Source: Burkholderiaceae bacterium (GTDB taxonomy: Bacteria > Pseudomonadota > Gammaproteobacteria > Burkholderiales > Burkholderiaceae). From it: a DNA stretch of 9,886 nucleotides. Positions 1-6,923 of this stretch are shown one piece after another (the stretch's first letter is position 1; each line of letters opens with the position of its first letter). The DNA lies in NCBI GenBank assembly GCA_947380285.1, contig CANCQD010000090.1, positions 1-9,886 on the forward strand. The letters are read 5' to 3'. The position numbers and the translations under genes are program-made. A model generated the notes under the pieces. The model saw only the letters and a program-made list of their open reading frames with translations. It was not told the DNA's origin and ran no database searches.

Positions 1-129
1 GTTTTAGAGGGTGACGCCCAGATGCGGGACAATCTAGATGCGCATTCGGCAGCCCTCATTTTGGAGCAATATTTTTCAGAGTTAGACACGAAATTGGATA
101 CTCAGTTAGATGCTAAAGCTGCCGACTAA
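1..129 (+). CDS. ruvX: RuvX/YqgF putative pre-16S rRNA nuclease, C-terminal fragment
   Basis: This is the 3' end of a gene that begins before the window. Frame 1 is open from base 1 to a TAA at 127-129 and gives 42 residues. The segment DAHSAALILEQYF matches the usual end of RuvX/YqgF proteins, where an Asp-x-x-(S/A)-A-A element precedes a final ILExYF-type helix. The family is an RNase H-fold nuclease implicated in processing the 5' end of pre-16S rRNA. The Asp in this last motif is one of the family's conserved acidic residues. After the helix there is an extra acidic/basic tail with a near repeat, LDTK-LDTQ-LDAK (bases 82-117). pyrR starts 31 bases downstream with no terminator visible, so the two are probably cotranscribed. 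The ruvX-pyrR-pyrB order is common in Burkholderiales and supports the call, which otherwise rests on a short fragment. Confidence 0.8.
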   Translation, partial: VLEGDAQMRDNLDAHSAALILEQYFSELDTKLDTQLDAKAAD

Positions 130-160
130 AAATGTAGTTCGATACAGTGTGGATTAAAGA

Positions 161-661
161 ATGAATGCAGAACAGTTATACGACAAATTACTAGTCAAAC
201 TTCGTGAGGTAATGCAAGCAGACTCTTTTGAGCTAGTTGGACTTGCGATGGGTGGGGCATGGATTGCTGAACGTCTAGCCAAAGATCTAGGCTTGCCTCA
301 CTATGGCGTCATTAATGTGGCTTTTCATCGAGATGATTACGCTGAGAAAGGGATGACGGCATTACGCACCGCTAGCACGATGACCACCCATCTGCCGTTT
401 GATGTCAATGGCGCCAAGGTCATTTTGATTGATGATGTTCTGCTAACCGGAAGAACGGTTCGAGCAGCCCTCAATGAGTTATTTGATTTTGGTCGACCTG
501 CACAAGTTGAGTTGATGGTCTTGGCTGACCGAGGAAATCGTGAGTTACCAGTGACTGCTAATTTTGTTGGCGAACAGGTAGTAGTTCCGGAGAGCCAAAT
601 TCTGGTTTTAGAGAAGGATAACGCTGGCAAGTTCAGCTTTGAACTAGAGGAACGTAAATAA
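161..661 (+). CDS. pyrR: PyrR bifunctional-type pyrimidine regulator / uracil phosphoribosyltransferase homologue
   Basis: The 166-residue product is a full-length type I phosphoribosyltransferase of the PyrR family. The PRPP-binding loop, [17 protein letters not shown], lies at residues 87-103 with the acidic pair D91-D92. A glycine-rich segment at about 27-40 ([14 protein letters not shown]) and the late block DRGNRELP at 123-130 are also typical. In Gram-positive bacteria PyrR binds pyr mRNA and attenuates it in response to UMP. In proteobacteria the RNA-binding role is less certain and some homologues lack phosphoribosyltransferase activity, so I claim only family membership. The gene sits directly before pyrB; its TAA shares one base with the pyrB ATG, implying translational coupling. 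I saw no PyrR-type anti-antiterminator hairpin in the 31 bases before it. The ribosome-binding site before the ATG is weak (purines at 151-160). Confidence 0.93.
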   Translation: MNAEQLYDKLLVKLREVMQADSFELVGLAMGGAWIAERLAKDLGLPHYGVINVAFHRDDYAEKGMTALRTASTMTTHLPFDVNGAKVILIDDVLLTGRTVRAALNELFDFGRPAQVELMVLADRGNRELPVTANFVGEQVVVPESQILVLEKDNAGKFSFELEERK

Positions 662-1620
662 TGAGTCAGCTAGTGAATCAATTTAATTCAGCTGGAGAGT
701 TGACCCATCTTTTAACACTTGAAGGCCTGCCGAAGGAGCAGATCCTCCATATTTTAGATACTGCGCAACAGTTTGTGAGCGTGACTGACCCTGCTCGTGA
801 AGTAAAAAAGGTGCCTCTGCTTCGCGGTAAAAGTGTATTTAATCTCTTTTTTGAGAATTCAACCCGCACGCGAACAACTTTTGAGATTGCTGCTAAACGT
901 TTATCTGCAGATGTTATTAATTTAGATATTTCTACATCATCTACCGCTAAGGGCGAGAGTCTACTCGACACGATCGACAATTTAGTGGCGATGCAGGCAG
1001 ATATTTTTGTTGTTCGCCACGGTATATCTAGAGCACCCATAGAAATTGCTAACCATGTTCCAGCTCATGTCCACGTAGTAAATGCGGGCGATGGTAGCCA
1101 TCAGCACCCGACTCAGGGTTTGTTGGATATGTATACGATGCGTCACTTTAAACAAAACTTTAAAGGTTTGAAGGTGGCGATTGTGGGTGACATTGTTCAC
1201 AGTCGTGTAGCGAAGTCGAACATTCATGCGTTAACCACCTTAGGTTGTGAAGATATTCGCGCAATAGGTCCAGAAAGCTTACTTCCAAGTGAACTCGATA
1301 TGTTGGGTGTTAAGGTTTTTCATAGCATGGAAGAGGGGCTAAAAGATGTTGATGTCGTGATGACACTGCGCATCCAAAAGGAGCGCATGGAGGCTGGTCA
1401 AGTTCCTGAGGGTGATGCATTCTATGGGCAGTATGGGCTCACGCCTGCTCGTCTAGCATTGGCTAAATCAGACGCCATCGTCATGCATCCTGGTCCAATG
1501 AACCGAGGAGTCGAGATTGATTCTGAAGTGGCTGATGGCCCGCAGTCAGTCATTCTGAATCAAGTCACGTTTGGCATTGCCGTGCGTATGGCTGTCATGT
1601 CGATTGTTGCGGGCAATTGA
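661..1620 (+). CDS. pyrB: Aspartate carbamoyltransferase, catalytic subunit
   Basis: PyrB joins carbamoyl phosphate and L-aspartate to give N-carbamoyl-L-aspartate, the first committed step of de novo pyrimidine synthesis, in the cytosol. The 319 residues are a complete catalytic chain. Visible landmarks are the carbamoyl-phosphate loop STRTRTTFE (67-75), the lysine of the mobile 80s loop in STAKGES (K97), HQHPTQ (147-152) containing the active-site His, [12 protein letters not shown] (176-187), the Arg of TLRIQ (R237), and HPGPMNRG (276-283). The start is well supported: AGAGGAA at 646-652 lies 8 bases before the ATG, and the ATG overlaps the pyrR stop by one base. No pyrI regulatory-chain gene follows. 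Many Burkholderiales have pyrC here, but in this window a glycosyltransferase begins on the last base of the pyrB stop (TGATG). Confidence 0.98.
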   Translation: MSQLVNQFNSAGELTHLLTLEGLPKEQILHILDTAQQFVSVTDPAREVKKVPLLRGKSVFNLFFENSTRTRTTFEIAAKRLSADVINLDISTSSTAKGESLLDTIDNLVAMQADIFVVRHGISRAPIEIANHVPAHVHVVNAGDGSHQHPTQGLLDMYTMRHFKQNFKGLKVAIVGDIVHSRVAKSNIHALTTLGCEDIRAIGPESLLPSELDMLGVKVFHSMEEGLKDVDVVMTLRIQKERMEAGQVPEGDAFYGQYGLTPARLALAKSDAIVMHPGPMNRGVEIDSEVADGPQSVILNQVTFGIAVRMAVMSIVAGN

Positions 1621-2939
1621 TGCAACGCAAGCGCTGGTTAATTCTGTCTCATGGTTTTAATATGGATGGCAGAGCTTCCAGCCAAACCATCACTGACAAG
1701 ATCCCCTATTTTCTGGAAGCAGGTATAGAGCCAACGGTCTTTAGCGCAATTACTGGTATTAAAGATTATCGTTTTCCGCATCACCAATTTTTAGCATGGG
1801 GTCCAGCAGCGTTTCGATTTGATTTTCGTCATTGGATTGCAAATCAATATGGTAGGGGATTCTTTTATAAGGCTTCTACGGGCCTAGTTTCTTTGTTGCT
1901 GGCACCCTTTATTGCGCTAGAAAAGTTTTTTCTTGGATATTCTAGTCAGTGGTCTTGGTCTATCCCTGCATATCTGCATGGCTTAAATTTGATTCAAGCA
2001 GGTAAGATCGATTTAATTTTTTCGACCGGTGGAGCTTGGTCTGCTCACTTGGCAGGCTTGTGGTTGAAAAAAAAGACCGGTCTGCCTTGGATAGTCGAGA
2101 TTCATGATCCCTTGGTGATCCGTCAGAGTCCGAACGACCCTGGTTTCGATAAACCTAAAAATAGAGATGCCCGGTTCAGGCAATATCTTGAAAGGCAAAT
2201 TTGTAAATATGCCGACTTGGTATGGTGGTTTACTGATGGGGCTGTGCATTATGCAAAGGTGCGTAATACCAATTTAAATACCTCAAATAATGCTCACGGA
2301 TTGATGGTTTTGCCGGGCGCAGAACCCCCGGGTGGTTTAAATGCCGCACAAATACATCAGTATTCTGATTATTTAAACTTGTGCCACTTTGGTTCTCTGG
2401 CAAATGATCGTTCTCTTTCTACGATTCTGAATGCCTTAGTCCCGCTTTTTAAAAAATATCCCAAGGCAAGAGAAAGTATTCGGGTTCACGCTTATGGAGC
2501 GCCATTGGATTCTTTAACGGTAGAGGCCATCAAAAAATTACAGTTTGAGGATGTTTTGCTAGCGCATGGACGCCTAGAAAAGGATCTTGGCACAGGAAAA
2601 TCTGGAAGGGAGCGGGTCGTAGAAAAGATGCAATCCGCAGATGTTTTAATTCTCTTGCATGGAAATGATGAGTGGTGCGCAGAATATATTCCATCCAAGT
2701 TTTATGAATACCTTTGGACTAGTAGGCCAATTTGGGGAATTACACATCGCAATCCTCAGTTGGATCAGATGCTACTTGAACGAGGCGCCTATTTAAGCCA
2801 TGAGGGTGATTTAGAGGGTATTAATATGGCTTTAGAGCGAATTTGGTTAGATTGGGAGCAAAAGCACTTATCAGTCCCCACCGGTAAACCCATAGGCGTG
2901 AAGCAAGCGGTAGATACAATCCTAGGTATTGTGAAATAA
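1620..2939 (+). CDS. GT-B glycosyltransferase, GT4-like
   Basis: The 439-residue product looks like a two-domain GT-B glycosyltransferase. The N-terminal half has Rossmann-like strands, including FSTGGAWSAHLAG (134-146) and LPWIVEIHDP (155-164), followed by WWFTDGA (202-208). The C-terminal half carries HFGSL (256-260) and the nucleotide-sugar segment EYIPSKFYEYL (355-365) followed by RPIWGI. This E-x-x-P-S-K-x-(Y/F)-E-Y-L pattern is typical of GT4 enzymes. A hydrophobic stretch at about 88-106 may attach the protein to the inner membrane; there is no signal peptide. I place the start at ATG 1620, overlapping the pyrB stop, rather than at the in-frame TTG at 1617, which would add only one residue. 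Coupling to pyrB is therefore likely. Donor and acceptor sugars cannot be read from the sequence. The context suggests assembly of a surface polysaccharide or lipopolysaccharide. Confidence 0.82.
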   Translation: MQRKRWLILSHGFNMDGRASSQTITDKIPYFLEAGIEPTVFSAITGIKDYRFPHHQFLAWGPAAFRFDFRHWIANQYGRGFFYKASTGLVSLLLAPFIALEKFFLGYSSQWSWSIPAYLHGLNLIQAGKIDLIFSTGGAWSAHLAGLWLKKKTGLPWIVEIHDPLVIRQSPNDPGFDKPKNRDARFRQYLERQICKYADLVWWFTDGAVHYAKVRNTNLNTSNNAHGLMVLPGAEPPGGLNAAQIHQYSDYLNLCHFGSLANDRSLSTILNALVPLFKKYPKARESIRVHAYGAPLDSLTVEAIKKLQFEDVLLAHGRLEKDLGTGKSGRERVVEKMQSADVLILLHGNDEWCAEYIPSKFYEYLWTSRPIWGITHRNPQLDQMLLERGAYLSHEGDLEGINMALERIWLDWEQKHLSVPTGKPIGVKQAVDTILGIVK

Positions 2940-2962
2940 ATCCACTTAATCTTTAGATAACT

Positions 2963-3886
2963 ATGCTGAATATCGTTCTATATTGCTGCACTTTTCGCAA
3001 AGACTTGAAGAGAACAGTCAAGCTTGCGCAAAGTATCCAACAGCACAACAAAGGCAATATTCCGTTTTACATCTCCGTTCCTGCGGATGATGTTGCATTA
3101 TTTAAAGAATATCTCAAAGATTATGAAGTCAATATTTTTGATGAAAGGGATATCTTTGAGACTAATCCGAAATTAGATATCCAGAAGTTATATGAAATAC
3201 GTGGCGGATTAAGGCAGCAAGTGATTAAGTCCGAGTTCTGGAGATTGGGTATTTCTGAAAATTATTTAGTGTTGGATTCAGACTGCATTTTCATTCGTGA
3301 TTTTGATGAAAGCGATTTCATCTTTAAAGATAATGTTCCGTATTCTGTCATTCATGAGGGGCGTGATGTGCTTCAGGCGACTGAGCGCTTTGGGCCTAAA
3401 AAAATACGCCAACATTTTTTAGCTGATCGAGAGCCAATCAAGGCAGCATTAGGCCGTAAGGGAGTAACTTATGACTTTGGTTATGCCCCATTTTTGTGGA
3501 GTAGAAAAGTTTGGGAATCCTTGGATATCAATTATCTAACCCCCAATAATATGAATTTCTTAGACGCAGTGCTGCTCTGCGGGTCCGAATTCACTTGGTA
3601 TGGTGAGACTTTAATTAATTTTCGCGCTATTCCACTCTATCCACGTGAGCAGTTATTTATGCATTACCACTATGAGCATCAGTTGTGGGCTCATCAAGTG
3701 CTTGGATACAAGGAAGCGCTTTTAGCGCATGACTATTTAGGAGTGGTATACCAATCCAACTGGGAGAGTTGGGGGGACTATGGACCTTCAAATAAGAGCA
3801 TTCCATCCAGGGTATGGAGATCAATTAAGCGAGTTCTGAAGAAAGTTCAATTCAAACTCTCTTTATTTTTCGGATTTGTTAATTAA
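2963..3886 (+). CDS. Putative GT-A glycosyltransferase, DUF6492-like
   Basis: This 307-residue protein resembles the DUF6492 family of putative glycosyltransferases, as far as I can recognise it without a search. It opens with a short beta strand (NIVLYCCTFRKD) and a conserved-looking block, GGLRQQVIKSEFWRLG (81-96). That block leads to YLVLDSDCIFIRDF (101-114), whose D-S-D at 105-107 would be the metal- and nucleotide-sugar-binding DxD of a GT-A fold. A later SEFTWYGE (208-215) is like the acidic/aromatic SEYxLYG segment seen in such proteins. The C-terminus is basic (residues about 280-297), which could favour membrane association. There is no signal peptide. The gene begins 23 bases after the preceding stop and has no strong Shine-Dalgarno. 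It is cotranscribed with its neighbours by orientation and spacing. Its sugar specificity is unknown. Confidence 0.72.
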   Translation: MLNIVLYCCTFRKDLKRTVKLAQSIQQHNKGNIPFYISVPADDVALFKEYLKDYEVNIFDERDIFETNPKLDIQKLYEIRGGLRQQVIKSEFWRLGISENYLVLDSDCIFIRDFDESDFIFKDNVPYSVIHEGRDVLQATERFGPKKIRQHFLADREPIKAALGRKGVTYDFGYAPFLWSRKVWESLDINYLTPNNMNFLDAVLLCGSEFTWYGETLINFRAIPLYPREQLFMHYHYEHQLWAHQVLGYKEALLAHDYLGVVYQSNWESWGDYGPSNKSIPSRVWRSIKRVLKKVQFKLSLFFGFVN

Positions 3887-3917
3887 GCGCTAACCATTTT
3901 AAAATAGCTCTTAGGGA

Positions 3918-4712
3918 ATGCTCAACTTATCTAATGTCACCTTGCTTTGCGTAGAGACGCGCGAGCCTGAGTTAGCGCATTGGGCAATTGATCGATGTTT
4001 AAGAGGCACCGAATTTGCCAAGGTAGTGCTCATCACAAATTTAGACCGCATTAGCATAAAGAGGTCTGATATTGACTATGTACAAGCCCCGCCAATCAAG
4101 ACAACGAAGGACTATTCAGAACTTTTATTGACTGGACTGGATCACCACGTAGAGGGTTCGCATGTTTTAGTGATTCAGTGGGATAGCTTTATCACGAATC
4201 CAGAGCTTTGGACTAATGAGTTTCTCAGCTATGACTATATCGGGGCTGTTTGGCCGCACCATCCAAAGACCCCGGTAGGCAATGGTGGATTTTCTTTGCG
4301 CTCAGCAAAGTTATTGCAGGCCATAAAGGGGCCTGGTTTTGTGAAAAGACATCCCGAGGATTACTGCATCTGCGTGGATAATAACGTGTTCTTGACGCAA
4401 GGGTGCAGAATTCGGATTGCGCCAACAGGGATTGCTGAGCAATTTTCTGTGGAGCGTTCCCAATGGCACAAAGCATTTGGATTTCATGGATTTTTTAACT
4501 TTGGTAAAGTTTTAAATGATGCCGAATTAAAAACCTTCATCAATATCCTGCCAGAGAACTACTTAAGCGGTCTTGATGCTTATGAATTAATCGAATCCTT
4601 GCAAGAGCAAGGCAGGGTAACTTTGGCAAAAGAGATTGCTGGGAAAGTGCGCTTTCAGTGGAAGATGCGTAAACGCTTTATTAAGCTTAAATTTTGGCAG
4701 TTGAGCAACTAA
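3918..4712 (+). CDS. DUF5672 family protein, putative glycosyltransferase
   Basis: The 264-residue product has the hallmark blocks of DUF5672. These are VLVIQWDSF (83-91), where the Q-x-D occupies the place of a GT-A DxD motif; YDYIGAVWPHH (105-115); GNGGFSLRS (121-129); PEDYCIC (146-152); and RIAPTGIAEQFSVE (166-179). The family is common in glycan gene clusters and is predicted to contain transferases, but I know of no firmly assigned activity. There is no signal peptide or membrane segment, so it should act in the cytosol. The ATG at 3918 is chosen because LSNVTLLCVET aligns with the expected first strand. The only purine-rich site, AGGG at 3913-3916, is unusually close to it, so initiation may be weak. 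The gene follows the DUF6492-like gene by 31 bases and precedes the membrane protein by 4 bases, consistent with one transcription unit. Confidence 0.8.
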   Translation: MLNLSNVTLLCVETREPELAHWAIDRCLRGTEFAKVVLITNLDRISIKRSDIDYVQAPPIKTTKDYSELLLTGLDHHVEGSHVLVIQWDSFITNPELWTNEFLSYDYIGAVWPHHPKTPVGNGGFSLRSAKLLQAIKGPGFVKRHPEDYCICVDNNVFLTQGCRIRIAPTGIAEQFSVERSQWHKAFGFHGFFNFGKVLNDAELKTFINILPENYLSGLDAYELIESLQEQGRVTLAKEIAGKVRFQWKMRKRFIKLKFWQLSN

Positions 4713-4716
4713 GAAA

Positions 4717-6060
4717 ATGAAAATTACTGAAAAACAGTTTGCACTTACTTCGGTAGCAAGTATTGTTTGCCTGCTATGCATATGGGTAATTCCAAACACT
4801 ATTGCTCTTCGTCATTTCTTGTTAGTTACTGGATGCTTATCTGCAATTGGCCTGATTCGTTATAACTGGGATCGATTGCGAATAGTGGATGCATACTATT
4901 TGCCCCTATTTAGCATCTTAGGGTTATTTGTTTGGGTGCTTATTCATTACACATTTTTTGCCTTAAATCCAGAATTGGAGCTATCCGAAATTAAAGGTCT
5001 ATGGATGCGATCTTTGATGGGTGCAATCGCTGCAGTAGGTTTAGGAATAGCGATAGTGAAGTACTCCAGCCTACGCCTTTATTTTTACATGGCCCTCTTT
5101 TTAACCCCTTTAATTAATGTGATGGCCTATTGTTGGGCATCGTATTTACATCACGGACTGGTAAAGCCGAATAATTTTGTATTCTTCTTGTTTGCCAAGA
5201 TTGAGACCGCTTATTTTGGAGCAATAGCTGCTGCAGTTGCCACCGGTAATCTTATTGCACTAATGGCAGGGAGTATCGATAAAGCTAAAAGATTGCAAAT
5301 CTTATGGTGGGTAATGGGATTGGCGCTTGTATTAGTTTCGGCCTTAGTTTCTAGTACTAAAAATGGCATTGCTATTGCGCTGGGCTTATGCATGCTCCTG
5401 GCTTTAGTGGTGACGGTTAACTCTATATTGTATAAGGGTGGGTCAAAAGTATTATCAGTTACCGTTGTATTAACTATCATTTTTTTATCTGCCGGCATTT
5501 GGAAGGGTCATACATCTTTAGCATTACGTGGGTGGGATACCGTCTTTCAGGATGCTGCCTTAGGCCTTGATATTGATGGCAATACGCAGTGGCAAAAGCG
5601 TGACGGCAGTGTTCCTATGCCCATGAATAGCCAAGGTCTTGAAGCCGCTACAAATACTTACTCCAGGTTTGCCTATGCGGCCGCAGGAATGCGCTTGATC
5701 TCACAATATCCATTGGGTTATGGGTCTATCAATCAATCCTTTAAGGGGCTTCAGGAGCACGCGCAAATACCTCATGAGTTCGAGGGGCAGGTACATAGTG
5801 GCTGGATTGACTTTGGCTTGGCATTTGGAATGCCTGGCCTATTATTTATTTTTACTTCGCTAGTATCAATTATTTACTTTGGCTTAAAACGTAAATCTAA
5901 GATTTCTTTGCCTTGGGTGATCATTTGCTTAGCTTTTATCCCTTTTGGGATAATTGCAGAAATTTCTTACAAGCAATACTTTGAGGCGACAATTTTCTTT
6001 CTTGTTGTAGGTTCTACGATAATCATTCTAGACAACAAAAATTCTGAAGAGGTTATTTAA
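4717..6060 (+). CDS. O-antigen ligase / Wzy-type polymerase family membrane protein
   Basis: This 447-residue protein is strongly hydrophobic, with about 12 predicted membrane segments by eye (about 9-29, 33-49, 60-80, 97-115, 120-142, 164-184, 194-212, 217-236, 245-262, 366-390, 398-415, 420-437). A large hydrophilic loop spans about 263-365. The topology, with one long periplasmic loop late in the chain, fits the O-antigen ligase/polymerase superfamily (WaaL, Wzy, PglL). Near the end of the loop, YSRFAYAAAGMRLISQYPLGYG and then HSGWIDFGLAFGMPG (360-374) match the usual Wzy_C pattern; H360 is the likely counterpart of the conserved loop histidine. Known members transfer undecaprenyl-linked glycans to lipid A-core, protein or a growing chain. 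Sequence alone does not separate ligase from polymerase here. No SD stronger than AAGAAA precedes the ATG. The stop overlaps the convergent GT17 gene by 4 bases. Confidence 0.82.
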   Translation: MKITEKQFALTSVASIVCLLCIWVIPNTIALRHFLLVTGCLSAIGLIRYNWDRLRIVDAYYLPLFSILGLFVWVLIHYTFFALNPELELSEIKGLWMRSLMGAIAAVGLGIAIVKYSSLRLYFYMALFLTPLINVMAYCWASYLHHGLVKPNNFVFFLFAKIETAYFGAIAAAVATGNLIALMAGSIDKAKRLQILWWVMGLALVLVSALVSSTKNGIAIALGLCMLLALVVTVNSILYKGGSKVLSVTVVLTIIFLSAGIWKGHTSLALRGWDTVFQDAALGLDIDGNTQWQKRDGSVPMPMNSQGLEAATNTYSRFAYAAAGMRLISQYPLGYGSINQSFKGLQEHAQIPHEFEGQVHSGWIDFGLAFGMPGLLFIFTSLVSIIYFGLKRKSKISLPWVIICLAFIPFGIIAEISYKQYFEATIFFLVVGSTIIILDNKNSEEVI

Positions 6061-6911
6061 ATAATTTTTGCGCAGTTTGGCAAGTATTTTTGGATGACTT
6101 TAATAACGTCAGTAGGAATTTTTTGGTATTCAAGCTTATTCAGTACTGTTCCTCGATCATAAAGATCTGAGCCTGACAATATTTTCTTTTGAATTTCTTC
6201 AGTAGTAATATTTTTATAGGTACTAAGATTTTCAACATCACTAATAGCATTGATCTTATTCAAAATTTTCTCTTCATCCATGAAGTAAGAGAAATGCCAG
6301 CCTCCTGAATCAATATGCTCAAAATCATTTTTCCCGCTTCTAAATCGATGTGGAAGATATTTTCTGAATGTAGCCAGTGAGGTCATAACGGACCCATAAA
6401 ATTTTTCATCTGGGACTGCATTGTTTAGGTTGTAGTAGTAGAAAGTCTGATCCAGGCTATATGCATGAGGCTCTGGAAGTTTTTCTTTTTCTGATTGGAG
6501 TGCTTTAATACCCTTTTGAATGGCTTCTTCGCTGGGAAACTCATCTAAATCGCTAAAAAGAATAATGTCATTTGGGCTAAAGGACTTTAAAGGTACCAAA
6601 GTAGAGTTTCTTTGGGCATCCTGAATTTTCCAAAGATAGCGTGTGATGCGATTGCGATATTTAAACTTTTTAAATAGCCAAGGGATTGACTTGAGCTTAA
6701 GGTGTTCGCGGTGATAAATGATCTTGTCGGCAAAAGGCAATGTGTTTACAAGCTCCTGGCTTAGGAGGAATTTTTTAGGGCGCCCCGAAAAATCTACATT
6801 AGCTTCAGAGATGATGAAGTGATCAACAATTGGCCCCAAATACTCAAGCCGCGCTTTAAGCAAATCAAGCTCGTTATAAAACAAAAAAACGTCTAATAAC
6901 TTTGGCTTCAT
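6057..6911 (-). CDS. Glycosyltransferase family 17 protein
   Basis: The 284-residue product belongs to GT17, the family of the eukaryotic bisecting beta-1,4-N-acetylglucosaminyltransferase MGAT3, with many uncharacterised bacterial members. The signature start, LLDVFLFYNELDLLKARLEYL (5-25), matches the family pattern FxFFNELDLLxIRL. It continues with VDHFIISEANVDFSGRPKK (29-47), then SDLDEFPS (120-127), which supplies the acidic metal-binding cluster, and GGWHFSYF (203-210). The protein is complete, soluble and has no signal peptide. A GlcNAc donor is possible from family precedent but is not established for bacterial members. The gene runs opposite to its plus-strand neighbour and shares 4 bases with it at the 3' ends (both stops lie in TTAA). 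It starts 12 bases after the upstream minus-strand gene, with no clear SD. It is conspicuously A+T-rich: 13 G/C in the 60 bases at 6181-6240. Confidence 0.85.
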   Translation of the reverse strand: MKPKLLDVFLFYNELDLLKARLEYLGPIVDHFIISEANVDFSGRPKKFLLSQELVNTLPFADKIIYHREHLKLKSIPWLFKKFKYRNRITRYLWKIQDAQRNSTLVPLKSFSPNDIILFSDLDEFPSEEAIQKGIKALQSEKEKLPEPHAYSLDQTFYYYNLNNAVPDEKFYGSVMTSLATFRKYLPHRFRSGKNDFEHIDSGGWHFSYFMDEEKILNKINAISDVENLSTYKNITTEEIQKKILSGSDLYDRGTVLNKLEYQKIPTDVIKVIQKYLPNCAKII

Positions 6912-6923
6912 TGTTTGGGAAAT

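Noticed and set aside
130..160. Possible PyrR-binding attenuator before pyrR
   Set aside because: The gap is 31 bases and shows no stable hairpin, terminator or recognisable PyrR-binding loop.
982..1227. Minus-strand open frame inside pyrB, plus similar antisense frames inside pyrR, the GT4-like gene, the DUF5672 gene, the membrane protein gene and rmlB
   Set aside because: All lie opposite well-supported genes, have no recognisable motifs or ribosome-binding sites, and their products look like low-complexity shadows of the real reading frames.
1617..1619. TTG as the start of the GT4-like gene
   Set aside because: The next codon is ATG at 1620, which overlaps the pyrB stop as TGATG, a common coupling arrangement. 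The TTG would add one residue and has no independent support.
3886..3911. Imperfect inverted repeat between the DUF6492-like and DUF5672 genes, containing the palindrome ATTTTAAAAT (3896-3905)
   Set aside because: The outer arms (AGCGCTA and TAGCTCT) are 7 bases with a mismatch and no T-run follows, so it is not a credible terminator. A 10-base A+T palindrome is expected by chance here.
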